This document shows, piece by piece, positions 25,541-33,554 of a stretch of 64,000 bases of DNA. Position 1 is the stretch's first letter, and each line of letters starts with the position of its first letter. Under the pieces are notes generated by a model, which ran no database searches, was not told the DNA's origin, and saw only the letters and a list, made by a program, of their open reading frames with translations. The DNA comes from Lentzea californiensis (GTDB lineage: Bacteria > Actinomycetota > Actinomycetes > Mycobacteriales > Pseudonocardiaceae). The position numbers and the translations under genes were made by a program. The stretch is from contig NZ_JANBBE010000011.1 of NCBI RefSeq assembly GCF_024648825.1, positions 186,001-250,000 of the forward strand, read 5' to 3'.

Positions 25541-25554
25541 GGAAAGCGCTTTCC
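25541..25554. promoter_or_regulatory. LacI-type operator GGAAAGCGCTTTCC, second copy
   Basis: The same perfect palindrome as at 22823, here 17 nt after the -10 hexamer, where a bound repressor would block transcription. It links the NMT1-type ABC operon and the dehydrogenase/LamG operon. Confidence 0.7.
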
Positions 25555-25593
25555 GTCGCCGTGCTGCACGGCCTGGCCCACAGGGTGGTGGGG

Positions 25594-27651
25594 ATGTTCC
25601 GACGGTTATCTCGTTTGACGGTGACAACCTTCGTGCTCTCGACGTTGCTCGTGCCCGTCGCCTCGGCACAGCCGGACGTGCCGATCGCCGACCCGTTGCC
25701 GACACCGGGCGCCTCCGGTATCAGCCTGGAGCTGACCGAGGCCGCGCAGCTGCCGAAGTCGCAGCCCGTGCCACCGCCGACCGACACCAGACTAGTGCGC
25801 TACAACAGGATCAACTACCTCGGCGAGGTGCCGGACGGCTCCGGCCGGATGTTCGTGCCGGACATGAATGGCAAGCTCTACCTGCTGCACGGCGGAGTCC
25901 AGCACGCGTTCCTCGACCTCGGAGCGGTCATCGGCCCCGACTTCCACACCCACCGCGGCCTGGGGAGCGGCTTCGGGTTCGCCGCGTTCCACCCGGACTT
26001 CAGGAGCAACGGCACGTTCTACACCGTGCACACCGAGACCGGCTCGGCACTCACCACGAAGAAGCCCGACCTGCCCTCGCCCGCGGACACGCAGGTGCAC
26101 GGCGTGATCACCGAGTGGACGGCCTCGGACCCGCGCGCGGACGTCTTCACCGGCACGCACCGCGAACTGCTGCGGGTCGGCTTCGCGTCGTACATCCACG
26201 GTTTCCAGGAGATCGGTTTCAACCCGACGGCGCGCCGGTGGGACGAGGACCACCACCTGCTCTACGTCGCGTCCGGTGACGGCGGCATCGGCGTCTCGAC
26301 CACGGTGCCGCAGGACCTGGCGCTGCCACAGGGCAAGATCCTGCGCATCGACCCGGCTGGTCGTGACGGCGTCAACGGGCAGTACGGCGTCCCGCGCGCG
26401 AACCCGTTCGTGCGCAAGGCAGGCGCGCTGGGCGAGATCTACGCGTACGGCATGCGCGACCCGTACCGCTTCAGCTGGGACCGCGTCACCCGCCGGATGT
26501 ACATGGGCCACATCGGCGAGAAGGCCGTCGACGCGGTCTACGAGGTCCGCAAGGGCGCGAACCTGGGCTGGAGCGAACGCGAGGGCATCTGGGAGTACCG
26601 GCGCGGCGACCCGTCGTGCGGCGTGTTCCCGCTGCCCGCCGACGACGCGAAGCACGGCTACATCTACCCGGTCACCGGGTTCGACCACAACCGGCTGCCG
26701 TCCCAGCGGCCGTGCGCCGACAGCGGCAACGCGTTGATGGGCGGCTTCGTCTACCGCGGCTCGAAGATCCCGGCGTTGCGCGGCAAGTACGTCTACGGCG
26801 AGGGCGTGAAGGGCCTGCTCTACTACGCCGAGGAACGCGAGATGCGTGCAGGCCGGCCGATGGCCCCGTCGCGCGAACTGATGGTCCACGTCAACGGACA
26901 GCTGACCACGATGAAGGCACTGGTGAACGACCCGAACCGCGTCGACCTGCGCTTCGGCCAGGACGCGGCCGGTGAGCTCTACGTGCTGGCGAAGGCGAAC
27001 GGCAAGATCTGGAAGGTGACGGGTGCCCGCACCTTCGCCTCCTGCGCCGCGGGCCACGACGTCGTCGCCGGGACCGGCTCCGCGCGGTCGTGGCAGCCGG
27101 TGACCCCTGCGCTCTGGCAGTTCCCCGGCCGTGAGGTCGTGCTGGCCCAGCCCGGCGTCGCACGACCGGGTCCGCGCCGCCCGTTCGAGTACGCGGTGCT
27201 GCAGAGGGGACCCGCTTTCGGCTCGGTGCGGGTCGACGCCTCGGTGCGGTTGGACACCCCGGTCGCGGAGTCCAACCGGGACGTGATCATCGTGTTCGGC
27301 CACCGGTCGGACACCGAGTTCTACTACGCGCACCTCTCGTCGGACAACAAGATCTACCCCCACAACGGCATCTTCGTCGTGAACAACGCCGACCGGCTGC
27401 GCCTGGACCACCAGTGGGACCCGGTCCGCTCGGTCGGCGCGGCCCCCGCCGTCACCGACACGGCGTGGCATCGCGTGCGGGTCAAGCATTGCGCCGACTC
27501 GGGCGAGATCGCCGTGTACCTGGACGGTTCGCCGTACCCGTTGATGACCGCCGTGGACAAGACGTTCGCCTCGGGCCGCGTCGGCTTCGGCTCCTTCGAC
27601 AACGTCGGCAGGGTCCGCGACCTGCGAGTGCACGGCAAGGGGATCCGATGA
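25594..27651 (+). CDS. Secreted PQQ-type sugar/sorbosone dehydrogenase with C-terminal ConA-like domain
   Basis: 685 residues. A signal peptide (MFRRLSRLTVTTFVLSTLLV, ending PVASA) is followed by a six-bladed glucose/sorbosone-dehydrogenase propeller (about 60-480: VPDGSGRMFVPDMNGKLYLL, HRGLGSGFGFAAFHPDF, GKILRIDP, AYGMRDPYRFSWD) and a roughly 170-residue beta-sandwich of DUF1080/LamG type. The enzyme would oxidise a sugar outside the cell, with PQQ as the family's cofactor. The ATG at 25594 is preferred over the GTG at 25561 because it starts the signal peptide. The stop overlaps the next gene by 4 bp. No PQQ biosynthesis genes are in the window. Confidence 0.8.
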   Translation: MFRRLSRLTVTTFVLSTLLVPVASAQPDVPIADPLPTPGASGISLELTEAAQLPKSQPVPPPTDTRLVRYNRINYLGEVPDGSGRMFVPDMNGKLYLLHGGVQHAFLDLGAVIGPDFHTHRGLGSGFGFAAFHPDFRSNGTFYTVHTETGSALTTKKPDLPSPADTQVHGVITEWTASDPRADVFTGTHRELLRVGFASYIHGFQEIGFNPTARRWDEDHHLLYVASGDGGIGVSTTVPQDLALPQGKILRIDPAGRDGVNGQYGVPRANPFVRKAGALGEIYAYGMRDPYRFSWDRVTRRMYMGHIGEKAVDAVYEVRKGANLGWSEREGIWEYRRGDPSCGVFPLPADDAKHGYIYPVTGFDHNRLPSQRPCADSGNALMGGFVYRGSKIPALRGKYVYGEGVKGLLYYAEEREMRAGRPMAPSRELMVHVNGQLTTMKALVNDPNRVDLRFGQDAAGELYVLAKANGKIWKVTGARTFASCAAGHDVVAGTGSARSWQPVTPALWQFPGREVVLAQPGVARPGPRRPFEYAVLQRGPAFGSVRVDASVRLDTPVAESNRDVIIVFGHRSDTEFYYAHLSSDNKIYPHNGIFVVNNADRLRLDHQWDPVRSVGAAPAVTDTAWHRVRVKHCADSGEIAVYLDGSPYPLMTAVDKTFASGRVGFGSFDNVGRVRDLRVHGKGIR

Positions 27652-28577
27652 GGCGGCTGGTCGTTCTAGGGTTCACTGCGTTGTTCTGCATCGGCTTGGC
27701 CGCACCGGCGCAAGCCACGTTCGGCACGGTGCTGCCGACCCTGCAACGCAACCTGGTGTCGCACTACGACTTCGAACACCCGGTGCGCGGCGACAAGGCC
27801 CTGGAACAGGACAGAGGCCGTTCGGGGACGGCGTTGCAGCTGATCAACGGCGGCGCCGGCATGCGCGTGCGCGACGGAGCGTTCCGGCGCAGCCGCAACT
27901 CGGTGCAGCTGAAGCAGATCACCCCGGCGGCCGCCGGCAACGACGACTGGAAGGCGGGCCTGTACAGCGAAACCGGCGTGCCCACGCTGAACGCGTTCAA
28001 CGGGGCACGCCAGGCGTCGATCATGGGCTGGGTGAAGATGACGGGCCAGAACCCGGCCCCGAACTCGAACTCCGCCGACCCTTCCGACCTCTACGGCGCC
28101 ATCGGCCTGGCCGGCGTCCTGACCGGGGACTCCAACGGCCACGCGGTGCGCGCACTGCTGGAACTGATCCAGGTCGACGGCGAACTGAAGCTGGTCGCCC
28201 TGGCCCGCAGGCTCGACGGCGGCGACTCGCAGACGTTCGCGGCCACGGAACCGTGGCAGAAGCTTTTGCCGCAGAACGAGTGGGTGTTCCTCGCGGCGAC
28301 GTTCGACTTCGACACCGGCACGATGGCCCTGTACCGCAACGGGAATCCGCTGGCGGGCAGGTACGTCGCCGCAGGTGACCCGTGGAGGCTCGAAGGCGAA
28401 CCGGAACCGGACCTGGCGTCCGCGACCGACCCGCGCGGGTACAAGATCGGCGGCAGCTACCCGCAGAACACCCGCGAGGGCAACGCCTGCAACTGCCGGA
28501 TGGACAGCCTGATGTTCCTCGACCGGGCCGCCCACCCGTGGGAAGTGCGCCTGCAGTACCGCTGGATGAACGGCTAG
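27648..28577 (+). CDS. Secreted LamG/concanavalin A-like protein
   Basis: 309 residues: signal peptide ending APAQA, then one LamG-like beta-sandwich (LVSHYDFEHPVRGDKALEQD; SIMGWVKMTG; EWVFLAATFDFDTGTMALYRNG), the fold that binds sugars or polymers on surfaces. Translationally coupled to the dehydrogenase gene (ATGA), so it probably assists that enzyme, for instance by holding the substrate. No catalytic motif recognised. Its TAG stop lies in the base of the hairpin that follows. Confidence 0.75.
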   Translation: MRRLVVLGFTALFCIGLAAPAQATFGTVLPTLQRNLVSHYDFEHPVRGDKALEQDRGRSGTALQLINGGAGMRVRDGAFRRSRNSVQLKQITPAAAGNDDWKAGLYSETGVPTLNAFNGARQASIMGWVKMTGQNPAPNSNSADPSDLYGAIGLAGVLTGDSNGHAVRALLELIQVDGELKLVALARRLDGGDSQTFAATEPWQKLLPQNEWVFLAATFDFDTGTMALYRNGNPLAGRYVAAGDPWRLEGEPEPDLASATDPRGYKIGGSYPQNTREGNACNCRMDSLMFLDRAAHPWEVRLQYRWMNG

Positions 28578-28634
28578 AGCCTGTATCGAAGTCTGGCCCG
28601 CGATAGCCGGGCCCGACTTCGATACAGGCCCTAG
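28574..28634. terminator. Long bidirectional hairpin containing both stop codons
   Basis: A near-perfect stem: CTAG, one mismatch, GCCTGTATCGAAGTC (28579-28593), one mismatch, GGCCCG, a 7-nt loop, and the complement down to CTAG at 28631. The outer CTAG/CTAG supplies the TAG stop of the plus-strand LamG gene (28575-28577) and the stop of the minus-strand lipoprotein gene (28631-28633). No U-run is present, as is usual in high-GC actinobacteria. Confidence 0.75.
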
Positions 28635-29185
28635 TCGAACACCAGGACGCCCTGGGCGGCCGGCTGCATCGTCCCGACCTTGGCCTCGCTGACCTTCAGC
28701 GTGGTCAGGTCGGCGATCGGCCGGCCGTCCGTCCCGATGAACGCCACCTTCACCGGCACCATGCCCGGCAGTTCGGCGGTCATCTCGTTGATGGCGAACG
28801 AGTTAACTTCGTCATCGACGTCGAGCTGCACGCCCGCGAACGCGGTCTGCCCTGGCTGCAGCGTGATCGACGGACCCTCGCCGGGCACCAGCTTCTGCTC
28901 CACCGGGATCGCGGCGGGCTGGTTCGCGGGGTTGGTGAAGGCGAGCTTGGGCCAGCCCTGGAACGTGATCGGCGCGGTGCCCTGGTTCGTCGCGGCCAGC
29001 AGGCCGAGGCCTGGCTTGCCCTGCATGGTCAGTTCGGCCTTGACCGCGGGCTGCTGCTTGTCGCTCGTAGCGCTCGCCGACGTGAACGTGTTCGTGCCGG
29101 CCGCCTCGCCCTGGGGTGCCGGGCTCGGCGAGCCGCAGGCCGTGGCGCCGAGCGCGAGAGCGGCGGCGAGAATCGTGAGACGCAT
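28631..29185 (-). CDS. DUF4232-like lipoprotein
   Basis: 184 residues: lipobox ATACG (C17), a Ser/Thr-rich spacer, then a beta-sandwich resembling DUF4232 (LGLLAATNQGTAPITFQGWP; QPGQTAFAGVQLD). The function of this domain is unknown; it is common in actinobacterial surface lipoproteins. The start is the ATG that begins the signal sequence MRLTILAAALALGATACG. Confidence 0.7.
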   Translation of the reverse strand: MRLTILAAALALGATACGSPSPAPQGEAAGTNTFTSASATSDKQQPAVKAELTMQGKPGLGLLAATNQGTAPITFQGWPKLAFTNPANQPAAIPVEQKLVPGEGPSITLQPGQTAFAGVQLDVDDEVNSFAINEMTAELPGMVPVKVAFIGTDGRPIADLTTLKVSEAKVGTMQPAAQGVLVFD

Positions 29186-29273
29186 GCGTGACCCCTGACC
29201 CGGTGGTTCGTGTTGATCTCCATCGGATGTCCGGGCCAGGGGGTCGCGCAAACCCGCACCGCTCGATCGGGTG

Positions 29274-30449
29274 TCATAGGGTGGCGACCCGCACCGCCTT
29301 CGCCATCGCCTCGAAGCCCTTGTCGCCGGGGTGCAGGTGGTCGCCCTGGTCGTAGTCGGGCTTGATCCGCTGCGGGTCGGCCGGGTCGCGGATCACCTGG
29401 TCGAAGTCGACGACGGCGTCGAAGTCGGGGCTCGTCCGGATGAACGCGTTCACGGCCTGGCGCACCGCCTCGAGCTCCTCGGTGTAGCTGTTCCAGCCCT
29501 TGAACGGCGTGATCGTCGCGCCGATCACGCGCAGGCCGCGGTCGTGCGACCGGGACGCGATCTGCTTCAGCGCGGCGATGATCTTGGCCGGGTCGGTCTG
29601 GTGCGGGGTCTGCTGGATGTCGTTGATGCCCTCGAACACGATCACCGAGCGGACGCCGGACTGGGTGAGCACGTCGCGGTTCAGCCTGGCCAGGGCGTTG
29701 GGGCCGGCCCAGTCGCCGTCGAGCAGCAGGCGGTTGCCGCTGATGCCCGCGTTCAGCACGCCCAGGCGGGTGTTCACGCGGTCGGCGAGCTGGTCGGGCC
29801 AGCGCAGGTTCGCGCCCCACGTCGAGTTCGCGCCGTCGGTGATCGAGTCGCCGAGTGCCACGACGCTGCCCCGCAGGCTGGACGACCTGACGTCCACGCC
29901 CGAGACGTGGTGCCAGTTCGTGGTGCGTTCGCGGTAGGCGGCGGCGGACTCGTCGGCCGTGTGGTTGCCGTCGCGGGTGAAGTACGAGTTCTGCATCGTG
30001 AGCTGGTGGCGCGTGACGGGGCCGCCGGGCTCCGGCGTGTAGATGCTCACCAGCAGGTCGGAGTCGGCGGGCACGGTCAGCGCCACGCCGTCGCTGACCA
30101 CGTCGGCACCGGGCGGGGCGGTGATCGACTGAGCGCCGCCGAACGTCAGCGTGCGCATGGTGCCGGGCAGCGCCAGGGGAGTGTCCGGACCGGCTGCGCG
30201 CGCGACCGTGACCTGGCCGAACAGGATCGGCGTGCGGCCATAGGCGTTGGAGAGCCGGACGCGGATCTCCTTGCCGCCGGCGCTGACGTGCACGATGTTG
30301 CGCACCGAGAAGTTCGGATAACCGTTCTCGGTACCGGGGACCGCCGAGGACGGCGCGGTCGCCCACGTGCCCACCCAACGCGGCGGTGCGGCCTGTGCGG
30401 GCGAGGCCGCGGCCACGAGCAACGCCACTGCCAGCAGAAAGCGCGTCAT
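29274..30449 (-). CDS. Secreted SGNH/GDSL-type esterase
   Basis: 391 residues with signal peptide MTRFLLAVALLVAAASPAQA. The SGNH blocks are visible: GDSITDG (block I), GISGNR, EGINDI (block III) and DHLHPGD (block V with the catalytic Asp-His). A roughly 150-residue N-terminal beta-domain (WVGTWATAPSSAVPG; VRNIVHVSAGG) precedes them, as in many actinobacterial GDSL hydrolases. It should deacylate or de-esterify an extracellular substrate. Start ATG at 30449 after an AAGGTCGAGGT leader. Confidence 0.85.
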   Translation of the reverse strand: MTRFLLAVALLVAAASPAQAAPPRWVGTWATAPSSAVPGTENGYPNFSVRNIVHVSAGGKEIRVRLSNAYGRTPILFGQVTVARAAGPDTPLALPGTMRTLTFGGAQSITAPPGADVVSDGVALTVPADSDLLVSIYTPEPGGPVTRHQLTMQNSYFTRDGNHTADESAAAYRERTTNWHHVSGVDVRSSSLRGSVVALGDSITDGANSTWGANLRWPDQLADRVNTRLGVLNAGISGNRLLLDGDWAGPNALARLNRDVLTQSGVRSVIVFEGINDIQQTPHQTDPAKIIAALKQIASRSHDRGLRVIGATITPFKGWNSYTEELEAVRQAVNAFIRTSPDFDAVVDFDQVIRDPADPQRIKPDYDQGDHLHPGDKGFEAMAKAVRVATL

Positions 30450-30502
30450 ACCTCGACCTTGGCAGCGCTCCCACATGTCCGCCATCCGCCGATCTACGGA
30501 TC

Positions 30503-30508
30503 TATGAT
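30503..30508 (+). promoter_or_regulatory. -10 TATGAT deciding the methyltransferase start
   Basis: TATGAT is followed by 7 nt and a GTG at 30516. It includes the two in-frame ATGs at 30504 and 30507, which would then lie upstream of the transcript and could not be start codons. Confidence 0.5.
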
Positions 30509-30515
30509 GCGACTC

Positions 30516-31055
30516 GTGTGGAACGGGGCGGAGTACCAGCGCAGGTTCGACTCGCTCGCCGAGTCCGGGATGGACGTGCACGGCGAGGCGACCTTCGTGC
30601 GCGCGTTCGGGCCGGCCTCCGTCCTGGACGCCGGCTGCGGCACCGGACGGGTCGGCATCGAGCTGGCGAGGCACGGCATCGAGGTGGTCGGAGCGGACGT
30701 CGACGCCTCGATGCTCGCCTACGCGCGCGAGCAGGCGCCGGACATCGCGTGGGTGCGGTCCGACCTGGCCGAACTCGACCTGGGCCGGACGTTCGACGTG
30801 GTCGTCATGGCGGGCAACGTGCCGCTGTTCACCCCGCCCGGCACGCAGGCCGCGCTCGTCGCGGGTGTGGCGCGGCACGTCGGGAACGTGCTGGTCGCCG
30901 GGTTCAGCCTGGACCGCGGCTACACCGCCGAGGACTACGACGACCACTGCGCCCAAGCCGGGCTCACGCTGGTCGAGCGGTTCGCGACCTGGGACCGGAA
31001 GCCCTTCGAGGGCGGCGACTACGCGGTGACCGTGAGCCGTCTCGACAGGCCCTGA
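30516..31055 (+). CDS. Class I SAM-dependent methyltransferase
   Basis: 179 residues with motif I VLDAGCGTGRVGIELAR, the acidic end of strand 2 (VVGADVD) and motif IV FDVVVMAGN. The length corresponds to a bare Rossmann methyltransferase without a substrate domain. The start is taken as GTG 30516 because the -10 hexamer TATGAT covers the earlier ATGs; annotation from 30504 would add MMRL. Substrate unknown. It is convergent with the LysR gene 13 bp away. Confidence 0.8.
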   Translation: MWNGAEYQRRFDSLAESGMDVHGEATFVRAFGPASVLDAGCGTGRVGIELARHGIEVVGADVDASMLAYAREQAPDIAWVRSDLAELDLGRTFDVVVMAGNVPLFTPPGTQAALVAGVARHVGNVLVAGFSLDRGYTAEDYDDHCAQAGLTLVERFATWDRKPFEGGDYAVTVSRLDRP

Positions 31056-31068
31056 CCGCGCAACGTGG

Positions 31069-31887
31069 TCAGCGGTACGCCTTCGCCGCGGCTTCGACGA
31101 AATCGAGCGTGAGCGGTTCGTCGGAGATCCACGCGATCACGACCGGGCTGGGCGGCATGTCGGCCAGCGGCACCACGACGAGCTCGCCCAGGTCGTGACC
31201 GAGCGGCGCCAGGCCCACGGAACCGTTCCACAGCACGGACTGCACGCACTCCTGCACCGCGCGGACGGTCGGGCCGGTACGTGGTCTCCCGCCGTTCCAG
31301 TAGTTCCGCCAGATCTCGTCGGTGCCGTCCGGGAACTGGAACCAGTCGCGACCGGCGAGGTCGTCGGTGGTGATCCGTTCCCTGCCCGCGAGCGGATCGT
31401 CGCGCCGGAGCACCGCGCCGACCGGGTCCTGCCGCAGCACCAGGGTCTTCAGGCCGCTCTCGTCGAACGGGCCGCGCGTCAGCGCGACGTCGACCTGGCC
31501 GGTGCGCAGACCGCAGGTCGGGTCGGTCAGGTCGGTCTCGCGCACGCGGATCTCGACCTGCGGGTGTTTGCGCCGGAACGCCGCGGCCAGCCTGGCGGCG
31601 CCGTGGTCACCGAGCATGCCGACAGTGATCGTCGTCCTGGCGAGCTTCACGCGGATGCGGTCGGCGTGGTCGAGCAGCGCCCTGGCCTCGGCGAGCAGGA
31701 CGTGGCCCGCGTCGGTCAGCGTGACGCCGGCGGGGGAGCGGTGCAGCAGCGTGGCACCGAGGTCGCCCTCCAGGTGCTTGATCGCCCGGCTCAGCGGCGG
31801 CTGGCTCAGGTGGAGCCGCCGCGCGGCGCGTCCGAAGTGCAGCTCCTCGGCGACGGCGACGAAGTACCGCAGGGTCCGCAGCTCCAT
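31069..31887 (-). CDS. LysR-family transcriptional regulator
   Basis: 272 residues: N-terminal HTH (LRYFVAVAEELHFGRAARRL, then HLSQPPLSRAIKHLEGDLG) and a shortened LysR effector domain. It is divergent from the metallo-hydrolase gene at 31971 with an 83-bp gap, the usual layout for a LysR protein and its target. The ATG has -10 TATCGT (31896-31901) 8 nt upstream. Confidence 0.88.
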   Translation of the reverse strand: MELRTLRYFVAVAEELHFGRAARRLHLSQPPLSRAIKHLEGDLGATLLHRSPAGVTLTDAGHVLLAEARALLDHADRIRVKLARTTITVGMLGDHGAARLAAAFRRKHPQVEIRVRETDLTDPTCGLRTGQVDVALTRGPFDESGLKTLVLRQDPVGAVLRRDDPLAGRERITTDDLAGRDWFQFPDGTDEIWRNYWNGGRPRTGPTVRAVQECVQSVLWNGSVGLAPLGHDLGELVVVPLADMPPSPVVIAWISDEPLTLDFVEAAAKAYR

Positions 31888-31970
31888 GATCAGGCACGAT
31901 ACTCGTGCGGTATCGGGGCTGCGCAGATGGTCTTGGACGCCACCCCGCCCTCGCGGGTGGAGTGGAGTGC

Positions 31971-32840
31971 ATGAACCTCCCTGATCCCGCCGTCCACGTC
32001 TCCGGTGCAACCGAGGTGGCCGGCGGCGTGCTGGTGATCCCCAACGAGCACGTCAGCCTGGTGCCCAACATCGGCATCGTCAGCGGCACCGAGGCGATCC
32101 TCGTGGTGGACACCGGACTCGGCCTCACCAACGCGTCACGGGTGCGGGACTTCGCCGAAGAGGTGGCGCGCGGCCGGCGCATCCACCTGACGACGACGCA
32201 CTTCCACCCCGAGCACGCGTTCGGCGCGTCCGCTTTCGAAGACTCCTACCTGGTGAACCGCGCACAGGCAGATGACCTGCGGCGCAAGGGATCCGGCTAC
32301 CTGCAGCAGTTCCGCGGCTTCGGCGGCACGATCGCCGAACGGCTGGCGGAGGTGGAGATCCCGGTGCCGGACGAGGTGTTCGACGGCGTCCGCGCACTCG
32401 ACCTCGGCGGCCGCACGGTGCTGCTCCGGCCGACCGGACGCGGGCACACGCTCGGCGACCAGGTGGTCGAGGTGCCGGACGCGGGCGTGCTCTTCACCGG
32501 CGACCTGGCCGAGACCGGGCAGTTCGCGATCTTCCCGTGGTTCCCCCCGCACGACACCGACGTCTCCGGGCTCGCGTGGATCGGCGTGCTGGACGGGCTG
32601 ATCGCCGGCCAGCCCCGCGTGGTCGTGCCGGGACACGGGACGGTCGGGGATGTCGGTGTGCTGCAAGGGGTCCGGGACTACCTGGGCGAACTGCGGGACG
32701 AGACGTGGCGGCGGCGCGGCTCCGCCATGGCGCTCGACGAGATCGTGGCCGAGGTGACGGCGGTGCTGGTCGAGCGGCATCCCGAGTGGGCCGGTCGGGA
32801 GTGGATCGAACCCGGGGTGGGCTGCCTCTGCGCCGAATAG
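31971..32840 (+). CDS. Metallo-beta-lactamase-fold hydrolase
   Basis: 289 residues. The metal motif reads THFHPEHAFG (HxHxEH; Glu in place of the common Asp), followed by GRGHTLGD, LFTGDLAE and a late VVPGHGTVGD. It binds one or two metal ions and hydrolyses an unknown ester, thioester or lactone. Probable target of the divergent LysR regulator. The ATG follows GTGGAGTGC. Confidence 0.82.
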   Translation: MNLPDPAVHVSGATEVAGGVLVIPNEHVSLVPNIGIVSGTEAILVVDTGLGLTNASRVRDFAEEVARGRRIHLTTTHFHPEHAFGASAFEDSYLVNRAQADDLRRKGSGYLQQFRGFGGTIAERLAEVEIPVPDEVFDGVRALDLGGRTVLLRPTGRGHTLGDQVVEVPDAGVLFTGDLAETGQFAIFPWFPPHDTDVSGLAWIGVLDGLIAGQPRVVVPGHGTVGDVGVLQGVRDYLGELRDETWRRRGSAMALDEIVAEVTAVLVERHPEWAGREWIEPGVGCLCAE

Positions 32841-32869
32841 TCCTGTGTGCTCGATAGCTTCAGTGTTGA

Positions 32870-33220
32870 CTAAATGAAGTCCTCGCCGAGGTGCTCGCGG
32901 ATGACCTTCTTGGGCACGCACAAGATCCAGGCGCCGATGACGAGCTCGGTCATCTCCTCGACGTCGAGCTCGGCCATCGAGGCGTGCACCCACTGGAAGC
33001 GCATGTCGGCCTGGCTGGGGAACGCGAACTTGCGCGGATCGCTCGCGACGAGCGCTTCCCGTTCCTCGCGCGGGTAGCCGAAGCCCAGCACGGTCTCGTC
33101 GCGGGAAAGGGCCGCGTAGACGATCTGGCCCACGCGGAACTTCACCCGGTCGCGGATGAGGTGTTCGGTGGTGCGCGGCAGTGTGAGCGCCACGGCGCGG
33201 ATGTCGGCGACGGTCACCAT
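32870..33220 (-). CDS. MmcQ/YjbR-family protein
   Basis: 116 residues matching the small YjbR/MmcQ-type fold (DUF419): VADIRAVALTLPRTTEHLIRD, KFRVGQIVYAALS, and a basic end with CVPKKVIREHLG. These proteins are thought to bind DNA or nucleotides, but their role is unsettled. The ATG at 33220 has CAAGAT 6 nt upstream, a weaker version of the leaderless pattern. Convergent with the metallo-hydrolase gene. Confidence 0.72.
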   Translation of the reverse strand: MVTVADIRAVALTLPRTTEHLIRDRVKFRVGQIVYAALSRDETVLGFGYPREEREALVASDPRKFAFPSQADMRFQWVHASMAELDVEEMTELVIGAWILCVPKKVIREHLGEDFI

Positions 33221-33554
33221 CGGTCCATCTTGGCGTACACGCTGCGTCAGTGGAGTCACTTCAGGCAAATTCGGCAAATCCGCTTGAATCGGACAATAGT
33301 GATCAAGAACGTTCTAGTTCTTCATTTCGAACACCTGGCCTATGCCGTCTCAATTCGAATTTGTGTCGTCAACCAACTGGCCGCTGAAGCCGTTGTTGCA
33401 AGTAATTTGCGGCATTCTGACCTGCATGTTCGCACGTCGACGGGCTGAAGCAGTTCAGTTTCGTCCCGGTTGGGGCGGCGGGAATATTTCGGGTCGTTGA
33501 GAGCGCGACCACACTCTCTTCCCCATTTCACCCGATCGGGTGAAAAGTAGCGCC
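33221..33554. other. AT-richer divergent intergenic region
   Basis: No gene is supported in these 334 bp. The part from 33241 to 33430 is clearly lower in GC than its surroundings. It contains the inverted repeat AAGAAC-N6-GTTCTT (33305-33322), the palindrome AATTCGAATT near 33351, and, just before the carbonic anhydrase gene, the palindrome listed separately. Confidence 0.5.
33526..33545. promoter_or_regulatory. 20-bp perfect palindrome before the carbonic anhydrase gene
   Basis: TTTCACCCGATCGGGTGAAA is a perfect palindrome ending 9 nt before the ATG at 33555. It could be a repressor site or, if transcribed, a hairpin covering the ribosome binding region. Confidence 0.6.

Noticed and set aside
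33305..33340. Possible SOS box (AAGAAC...GTTCTT, TCGAAC)
   Set aside because: Actinobacterial LexA sites need TCGAAC-N4-GTTCGA; only a half site is present and no repair gene follows.
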